Shown one piece after another: positions 26,008 through 31,732 of a stretch of 31,732 nucleotides of DNA. Position 1 is the stretch's first letter. Every line of letters begins with the position of its first letter. Position numbers and translations under genes: made by a program. The notes beneath the pieces are model-generated. The model worked only from the letters and a program-made list of their open reading frames with translations, had not been told where the DNA came from and made no database searches. Source of the DNA: Chrysochromulina tobinii (taxonomy: Eukaryota > Haptophyta > Prymnesiales > Chrysochromulinaceae); contig JWZX01001598.1 of NCBI GenBank assembly GCA_001275005.1, forward strand, positions 1 through 31,732, given 5' to 3'.

Positions 26008-29000
26008 ATGACGGGCCCTGAGGATCCGCTGTTGCCCTCCGCACCCCCGCCGGAGCCCGTCGCAGGCTGGATTGCCAGCACGCCCATCGACGTGACTGGC
26101 GGCCGGGTTCTCGTGTTTACCTCGCCCGCGACTGGCCTGCGTGCTCTGCTCATCCAGACGGATGAGTCACTGTGCTCGTTGCACGTCGTCATCGCCACTG
26201 AGGCGGACACCAACGATTGGAGCCATAAGGACGACGGCCTGCCACACACGCTCGAGCACGCCATTTTCATGGGCTCGGAGTACTACCCGTACAAGGGTAT
26301 CCTCGACAAGCTGGCCAACCGGTGCTGCGCTGATGGCACGAACGCGTGGACCGCCACCGACCACACGTGCTACACGCTCACGACCGCTGGGGCAGAGGGC
26401 TGCCTGTCCATGCTGCCCATCTACGCGGACCACATCCTGTACCCGACGCTGACGGACGAGTGCTTTTTAACTGAGGTGCATCACGTCACGGGCGAGGGCG
26501 AAGACAAGGGCGTCGTGTACTGCGAGATGCAGGGGCGCGAGAACTCTGCCTCGTCGCTCATCGACCGCGCCGTCCTCGACCTGCTCTATCCTACCGGCGG
26601 CCTGTCGGCCGAGACAGGTGGCAAGCTGAAAAACCTGCGCACGCTCACGAACGCGCAGGTGCGCCGCTACCACGCGGAGAATTATCGCGCGGACAACATA
26701 GCTTTCGTCGTCTCGGGAACGGTGGACGAGGCGGCGTTCCTCGCAGCACTCGCGCACGTCGACGCGCGCGTCGCCTCCAAGCCGCGCCCGCCGCCACGCG
26801 CGCGCCCTTGGACCCAACCGGTCGTGCCACTCGACCTGAGCGCCGAGGGGGTGCTGCCGCCCCTGGGTACCTCGTCCCTGCCGCCTCGGCAGCCGCGCAT
26901 GATCGAGTTCCCGTCGGAGGACGAGTCGTGCGGCACCGTCTCGATGGCGTGGCGTGGGCCCCGCTTCGCCGAGCAGCGCGCGTGGCTCGCGCTCAAGCTG
27001 CTCTGGAAGTACCTGACCGACTCGGCAGCCTCGCCTCTGCAGAAGGCCTTTGTCGAGTGCGAGGAGCCCCTGTGTGGGGACGTGGCCTCCACGGACGAGA
27101 CCTTCAGCGAGGGGTATCATCAGGTGTGGTTCGAGGGCGTCGAGGTGGAGAGCATCGAGAAGATCGTGCCCACATTCTTCACGGCGCTCGCGGGCGCACG
27201 CGACGCGTTCGACATGGAGCGGATGGGCTTGACGCTGCGCCGCTTCCGACGTGTCCACCTCGAATCTCTGGAATCGCATCCGGCGGACGTGCTCGTCGAT
27301 CCTCTGATCCGTTACTTTCTGTACGAGCCGCCCGATGCGTCGCCGGACGGGCTGCGTGCGCACCTCGACCCGCTGCCCGAGCTCGCGCCCATCAGCCAGA
27401 TGACGAAGCCCGAGTGGCAGGCGCTGATCGATCAGTACATCCTGCACACGCCCTGCTGCGCCGTCGTGGGGCGCCCGTCGGCGCGTCTCGCGAAGCAAAT
27501 CGAGGAGGAGACGAAGGCGCTCACCAAGGCCAATGTGGAGCGGCTGGGGCCCGACGGGCTACGCGCGCAAGGCGAGGCCCTCGAACGGGCAGTCAAATTC
27601 AACGAGCGTCCCATCGACGAGGCCATCCTGACGGCGGTGCCGATTCCCGAGTACGCAAAGGTACGTGGGCCGCCCGCGTTCACACTCCGCGGCGGCGGGC
27701 TCACACTCCTCGCGTCCGCGCCAGGCACGGGCGCCGGCGTGCCCGAGGCGACGCGCTCGGCGGTGGCGGCGGCGCTGCATGCATCCGCAGATGCATGCAA
27801 AACGTGCGTGCCGGTTTCGTCCGACGGCCTCTTCGTCGAGTGGACCCACGTCGAGTCAGCCTTTGTAACGGCCGCGGTCGCCTTCGACACGAGTGCCGTG
27901 CCGGCGTCACTCCGTCTCTACCTGCCGCTGCTCCTCGAGATGTGGTGGAAGCTGCCCGCATGCCTCGAGGACGGAACTCGCCTGCCCAAGGATGCCTTTG
28001 TCGCAGCGCTCGAGGACGACACGGTCAATTACAGCGCCAATTTCGGCCAGATCACAGGGCGTCTCTCACAGCTCGCGTCGATCTCGGTCAAGGTCGAGCT
28101 TGAGGGCAGCGGTGGGGCGCCCGGGCTCGCCACGGCGCTCATGTGGTTACGTCGCTCCCTCTATCTCACAACGACCTCACTCTCGCACGTCAAGATGGCC
28201 GCCAAGAACATGGCCTCGCGGCTGCCCGCCGCCTTTCGCGAGGGCTCGTCGATGGTCGCGCATGTGATGGACTGTGTGCAGCTCGAGGCCTCGCGTGCCA
28301 ATGTGGTGGCCGCGTGCCCGATGCAGCAACAGCCCTTCGTGGCGCGCCTGCTCGCGCGGCTTGTAACGGCGGAGGGCGCGGCGCACGTGCTCGCCCAGCT
28401 CGGCGCTTTGCGAGCCCTGCTGCTCCGTCCAGACCGCATGCAAGTGCTCGTTGCATGCAACCTGACCAAGGTACTCGCGCCCTATGAGCAGCTGTGCGCA
28501 GCGCTCGCGCCGCCGCCGCCCGGGGCGATGGCGGCGATTGAGTGCGATGACGAGGCTGGGGCGGCGGAGGGGCCCGAGGGGGAGGATGACGAGGTGGGCG
28601 AGGAGGAGGACGACGAGGAGGGCGAGGAGGACGACAAGGGCGACGACGAGGAGGAGGAGGGGGCGAAAGGTGACGAGGCGTGCGCCGCGTGCGACGAGGG
28701 TGACGAGGGCAAAGACGGTGGCGCCGACGCGACGGTTGCTCCCACGCCCAAGTCACCGCCCAAGAAGGTCAAAGCGGCTGCCTCGCCCGCGCTCGAAGCC
28801 ATTGGCGAGGAGGCGGCGGCGGCCGCGGCCGCGGTGCGCGCGCCCGCAGTCACCCCACACCTCCTCCGCCACGTGACCGATTGGAGCGCGCTACGTAAGG
28901 ACGTGAGTGGTCAGATGACCATCGCTCCCCTCGCTTCCATCGAGTCGGCGTTCTTGGTGCTCACGACGGCGGGCGTCAGCGCCATGGACGCCGACGTGGC

Positions 29001-29682
29001 GCCGCTGCGGGTCATGATAGAGCACCTTTCCGCGCTCGAGGGTGACTTTTGGGTCAAACTCCGCGGTGCGGGGCTCACGTATGGCTCTTCGCTCTCCAAT
29101 GACATTGAGAGGCGCGCGCTCTCCTTCTCGTTATACCGATGCGCCGACGCACTCGCCGCGTACAAAGCCGCGAAGCAGATCGTCGTCGAGTACGCCACGG
29201 GGGTGCTCACAATCTCGCCGGTGCAGCTCGCCGGTGCCAAGTCCTCGCTCGCGTATAGCATCCTCGCTCGCACGTCGACCAAGGCGAGCGTCATCAACCA
29301 GACGTGGAGCTCCGCCTATCTCGGCGTCCCGGCGGATTACGACCGTTGGCTGCTCCAGCAGCTCGACGCGACCGACGTGAGCGCGGCGCTCCACACGCTT
29401 CGGAAGTACATCGTTCCCCTCTTCGACGCCTCGGCCAACCTGAGCGTCACGTGCCCCCCTTCCAAGGTGGACGCCCTCGCTGCCGGCCTCGAGGCCGCCC
29501 ACGGCGGCGCGGTGTGCGTAGTGCCCGAGGAGCAGCTCAATGCTGTCTTCGGCCTTGACGCCGACGCGCCGCCGCCGCAGACTCAAGGGCGCGCCAAGCC
29601 TCTTCCCGCCTTCGCCTTTGCGAAGCAGTTTGGCAGGTGCGAGTGCCCGCGCTGCGGCCCACCCACTGTGGACGACAAGTGA
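26008..29682 (+). CDS. M16C zinc metallopeptidase
   Basis: A 1224-residue member of the M16C (pitrilysin/PreP-like) peptidases, nearest in layout to the cytosolic yeast YOL098C/SDD3 type. The inverted zinc motif HTLEH is at 80-84, within GLPHTLEHAIFMGSEYYPYKG, and the third zinc ligand is E173 in GVVYCEMQGRE. The protein keeps all four M16 repeats. The length and the FQxHxxxxNxxxxD-like middle (GLFVEWTHVESAFVTAAVAFDTS) fit a full enzyme that encloses and cuts short peptides. A strongly acidic insert of about 60 residues (about 850-915, EEEDDEEGEEDD) separates the middle from the last part and looks like a flexible linker. No targeting peptide is evident, so it is probably cytosolic. The C-terminus ends in a CECPRC motif, which is unusual and may bind metal. 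Confidence 0.92.
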   Translation: MTGPEDPLLPSAPPPEPVAGWIASTPIDVTGGRVLVFTSPATGLRALLIQTDESLCSLHVVIATEADTNDWSHKDDGLPHTLEHAIFMGSEYYPYKGILDKLANRCCADGTNAWTATDHTCYTLTTAGAEGCLSMLPIYADHILYPTLTDECFLTEVHHVTGEGEDKGVVYCEMQGRENSASSLIDRAVLDLLYPTGGLSAETGGKLKNLRTLTNAQVRRYHAENYRADNIAFVVSGTVDEAAFLAALAHVDARVASKPRPPPRARPWTQPVVPLDLSAEGVLPPLGTSSLPPRQPRMIEFPSEDESCGTVSMAWRGPRFAEQRAWLALKLLWKYLTDSAASPLQKAFVECEEPLCGDVASTDETFSEGYHQVWFEGVEVESIEKIVPTFFTALAGARDAFDMERMGLTLRRFRRVHLESLESHPADVLVDPLIRYFLYEPPDASPDGLRAHLDPLPELAPISQMTKPEWQALIDQYILHTPCCAVVGRPSARLAKQIEEETKALTKANVERLGPDGLRAQGEALERAVKFNERPIDEAILTAVPIPEYAKVRGPPAFTLRGGGLTLLASAPGTGAGVPEATRSAVAAALHASADACKTCVPVSSDGLFVEWTHVESAFVTAAVAFDTSAVPASLRLYLPLLLEMWWKLPACLEDGTRLPKDAFVAALEDDTVNYSANFGQITGRLSQLASISVKVELEGSGGAPGLATALMWLRRSLYLTTTSLSHVKMAAKNMASRLPAAFREGSSMVAHVMDCVQLEASRANVVAACPMQQQPFVARLLARLVTAEGAAHVLAQLGALRALLLRPDRMQVLVACNLTKVLAPYEQLCAALAPPPPGAMAAIECDDEAGAAEGPEGEDDEVGEEEDDEEGEEDDKGDDEEEEGAKGDEACAACDEGDEGKDGGADATVAPTPKSPPKKVKAAASPALEAIGEEAAAAAAAVRAPAVTPHLLRHVTDWSALRKDVSGQMTIAPLASIESAFLVLTTAGVSAMDADVAPLRVMIEHLSALEGDFWVKLRGAGLTYGSSLSNDIERRALSFSLYRCADALAAYKAAKQIVVEYATGVLTISPVQLAGAKSSLAYSILARTSTKASVINQTWSSAYLGVPADYDRWLLQQLDATDVSAALHTLRKYIVPLFDASANLSVTCPPSKVDALAAGLEAAHGGAVCVVPEEQLNAVFGLDADAPPPQTQGRAKPLPAFAFAKQFGRCECPRCGPPTVDDK

Positions 29683-30194
29683 CGTGTCCTGGCGGCGAGG
29701 GGGGCGAGGGGGGCGAGTGCCGGTTGGACGGGCGCGGATTGAACCAGACGTGTCCGCCACGCGCGAGTCCGCCACGCGCGAGTCCGTGTCACGAGGTGTG
29801 CCATCATGGTCGAGGCGTCGGGGGAACAGAAAGGGTGGAGCACACGGCGCTCACTGCACAAGAGCGAGCGAAGTTGCCAGGACCCGCGAGTCTGGAGTGG
29901 GTGTAGCACACGCCACATGGATTCGCGTTGGTCGCAGGACGCAGCTGCACTATCGGCCCTGCCCGGTGGTTGAAAAAAGTTGCGGTTCGTGTACTACCGT
30001 AACTCAGGTCTCAGCCGTGACTACACTGATGTTTTTTCCTTCATAACAAACACGACCCCTCGCACGAAAGCCAAGCGCCACGCCATCAAAATAATGCGTG
30101 TGACGTGCAAATTATCCCACCCCTCGCCGACCTGAGCCTCGTCTTCTCTTGCGCTCTCGTCAACGGTCGGGCATCATGACCTGTCAGCGTGCTC
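29683..30194. other. Spacer between convergent genes with short tandem repeats
   Basis: 512 bases, no gene. Near the peptidase stop are repeated GGCGAGGGG units (29694-29716) and a 15-base tandem repeat, GTCCGCCACGCGCGA, at 29752-29766 and 29767-29781. The right half is AT-richer and should hold the 3' ends of both genes. Confidence 0.55.
29752..29786 (+). repeat. 15-bp tandem repeat, two copies plus five bases
   Basis: GTCCGCCACGCGCGA is repeated exactly, then GTCCG follows. Confidence 0.9.
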
Positions 30195-31732
30195 TCAGCG
30201 CGCTCCATCCTCCGCCCACAGCCCGGCCTTCGGCGCGTCTTCGGCGCCGCTCGCAATCAGCATGGTCTGGCCGGGCACGAAGGTCGCGTTGATGAGCGGC
30301 ACGGGGCTGGGCAGGCTGAGCGCAGGCGCCACCTCCTCCTCCTTGGTCTGCATCAGATCGCGCACCTCCCACACGAAGACATTGTGCCGGCCTGCACTCG
30401 CGAGCAGCCGGCCCGAGTGCGAGAAGGAGACTGCACACGCGCCCGGGTCACCCTTCGCCGGAAGCTTTTTGAGCTCGCGGCTGGAGGCGAGGTGCCACAG
30501 GCGCACCGTGGAATCCTCAGATGCCGAGGCGGCGGTGGTGCCGTCATGCGAGATGGCCACCGCACGCACGGGTGCAGTGTGTCCGTGGAAGAGGCGGATG
30601 CAGCTAGCAGTCGCAACGTCCCACAGGCGCAGCGTGCCATCATGAGAGCCGGAGAGAGCGTACGCGCCGTTCGGGTGGAAGATGGCGTGATTGATGTCCC
30701 CGTGGTGTCCCGCGAGCACACGCAGCGGCGCGCGCCGCTCCGTCGTGAAGATGCGCAGTGCACCATCGTACCCGCCTGTGAGGAAGTGCGAGTTGTGCGG
30801 CGAGAAGGCAGTATGAAAGACAGGGCATCCGTGCTCGCGGTAGCTCATGAGACAGCATCCGTGACGAAGCGACCAGAGGCGCACGCCGCCATCCTGCCCG
30901 GCCGAGAGCAGGAACTTGGAGTCGCGAGATGCGCTCGTCGAGTACACCGGGCCCGAGTGCCCATACAGGCTGCGTACCACCATGGGCGGCGATGCCGCAT
31001 GAGGCGCGTGGAAGCGGCTCTCGAGGAGCGTATCGCGCGAGAAGCGACACACGTCGATAGCGCCGTCGGCGCGTCCGCAGGCGGCAAGCCGGAGGCACGG
31101 GGCGACCTCGACACTGCAGAGCTCCGACGCGTCGCCCCCCGAGCTCAGGCGCAGCAGACACACAGACGCGACGCACTTTCGTGCCGGCCGGCCGCCGTCC
31201 TTGCCGTCCTTGGTGCCGCCCCCCGTAGCCGCAGAGAGCGCGCCGGTGGGTGCGGGCGCAGCGGCAGCGGGCGCACCAGCGGCGGCGGGCGCAGCGGCAG
31301 CGGCTTTGACGTCGCCCGCCGCGGCGCCGTTGACCAGCGCGCTGGGTGCAGCGCCGGCGCCGTTGGCCTCGAGCTTCACCGGCTCCATCGATGGAGGTAG
31401 AGGCGCATCCGGCGGTGCCGGTGTCTCACTCTTGACGCCGTCAACGGCTGGCGAAGGCGTGCTGCGCAAGGCGGGTGGCAGCGATGGCTTTGCTGTGTGA
31501 ATGCCCGACTGTGTGAATGTGTGTGAAGTTGAAAGCGATGGCTTAGCTGCGGCTGCTGCCGCCGTCGCATCGGTCAGCTCGTCGTTAGCCTCAGCAGCTG
31601 TGCGCTTCCTCGTCGGCCGCATCTCACCCCACAGCCCTGTCATCGTGCCGTTCGCCTCCGCCGTCGCGCCGGCGGTGGCGGCGGTAGGCGCGGCGGCGGG
31701 CGCGGCGGCGGGCGCGGCGGCGGGCGCGGCGG
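30195..31732 (-). CDS. TAF5: TAF5-like WD40 protein, 5' end outside the window
   Basis: TAF5 is a scaffold subunit of TFIID (a paralogue serves in SAGA), acting in the nucleus in RNA polymerase II initiation. The C-terminal 330 residues form at least six WD40 repeats, with TAF5-like phrases: GHSGPVYSTSASRDSKFLLS, REHGCPVFHTAFSPHNSHF, GHHGDINHAIFHPNG and LFHGHTAPVRAVAIS. An ATG at 31643 would give 482 residues, but the frame stays open for 29 more codons (Ala-Pro repeats) to the right edge. The N-terminal LisH and NTD2 domains of TAF5 are not present, so the gene very probably starts beyond the window and this is the linker plus propeller. The linker is Ala/Pro-rich, about 150 residues. The gene converges on the M16 peptidase. 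PRL1/PRPF4-like WD proteins are less likely. Confidence 0.9.
   Translation of the reverse strand, partial: AAPAAAPAAAPAAAPTAATAGATAEANGTMTGLWGEMRPTRKRTAAEANDELTDATAAAAAAKPSLSTSHTFTQSGIHTAKPSLPPALRSTPSPAVDGVKSETPAPPDAPLPPSMEPVKLEANGAGAAPSALVNGAAAGDVKAAAAAPAAAGAPAAAAPAPTGALSAATGGGTKDGKDGGRPARKCVASVCLLRLSSGGDASELCSVEVAPCLRLAACGRADGAIDVCRFSRDTLLESRFHAPHAASPPMVVRSLYGHSGPVYSTSASRDSKFLLSAGQDGGVRLWSLRHGCCLMSYREHGCPVFHTAFSPHNSHFLTGGYDGALRIFTTERRAPLRVLAGHHGDINHAIFHPNGAYALSGSHDGTLRLWDVATASCIRLFHGHTAPVRAVAISHDGTTAASASEDSTVRLWHLASSRELKKLPAKGDPGACAVSFSHSGRLLASAGRHNVFVWEVRDLMQTKEEEVAPALSLPSPVPLINATFVPGQTMLIASGAEDAPKAGLWAEDGAR
31680..31732 (-). repeat. 12-bp minisatellite at the right edge
   Basis: The unit GGCGGCGGGCGC is repeated about four times to the window end and encodes PAAA on the minus strand, in frame with the TAF5-like protein. 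The array may continue outside. Confidence 0.85.

Noticed and set aside
26467-27498. A 343-residue minus-strand frame and a 431-residue plus-strand frame inside the M16 gene
   Set aside because: Both overlap the well-conserved peptidase domain in another frame; neither has recognisable motifs.
31201-31500. Plus-strand Ala-rich frame at the right edge
   Set aside because: It is opposite the Ala/Pro-rich linker of the TAF5-like protein and shows only mirrored low complexity.

Overview
The window is nuclear DNA of a GC-rich eukaryote, most probably a microalga with a secondary plastid; a haptophyte is my best guess, from gene content and style and not from any marker gene. Three spliceosomal introns can be read directly (5603-5690, 20119-20250, 20758-20830). 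Genes lie on both strands, most are uninterrupted, and spacers are 0.2-1.2 kb. The gene families include eukaryote-specific ones: TAF5-type WD40, CCCH zinc finger, IQ and Sfi1-type repeats, and a plant-type GH3 xylosidase. No rRNA, tRNA, CRISPR array or complete transposon is visible.

Layout. 1-5 kb: a minus-strand filamin-Ig/Sfi1-like repeat protein that runs off the left edge, then two plus-strand genes, a TPR protein and a four-IQ coiled-coil protein. All three are of the kind found at basal bodies or in the cytoskeleton. 5-9.6 kb: a two-exon cysteine dioxygenase, a minus-strand Mpo1/DUF962-like membrane protein, a shortened FAD-monooxygenase-like frame without an ATG, and a membrane-anchored protein with a possible STAS/SpoIIAA-like domain. 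9.8-16.5 kb: a TKL-like protein kinase, a minus-strand zinc-ribbon/CCCH protein with GKG repeats, and a 1020-residue coiled-coil protein with RRES repeats and a polyglutamine run. 16.8-23 kb: a YeeE/YedE (TsuA-type) sulfur transporter, a 1.2 kb spacer with a palindrome array, a three-exon photolyase-like/alpha-beta-hydrolase fusion, and a radical SAM protein. 23-31.7 kb: a GH3 beta-xylosidase, an M16C metallopeptidase, and a minus-strand TAF5-like WD40 gene that is open to the right edge.

The most interesting signal is in the photolyase-hydrolase gene. Its two introns are related to each other in sequence, share GATGGCCTCT-type repeats and a TGCATGCAG 3' end, and are flanked by direct repeats of AGGTGCT[C/T]. 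This is what introner (intron-generating) elements look like. One of them also sits in an 86-bp tandem duplication that copied part of the upstream exon. The second notable signal is a cluster of TGCGTATACGCA palindromes at 18.35-18.6 kb. The genes do not form an operon-like pathway. Two sulfur-related genes (cysteine dioxygenase and YedE) lie 11 kb apart, and several cytoskeletal-type genes lie in the left half, but functional linkage is not shown.
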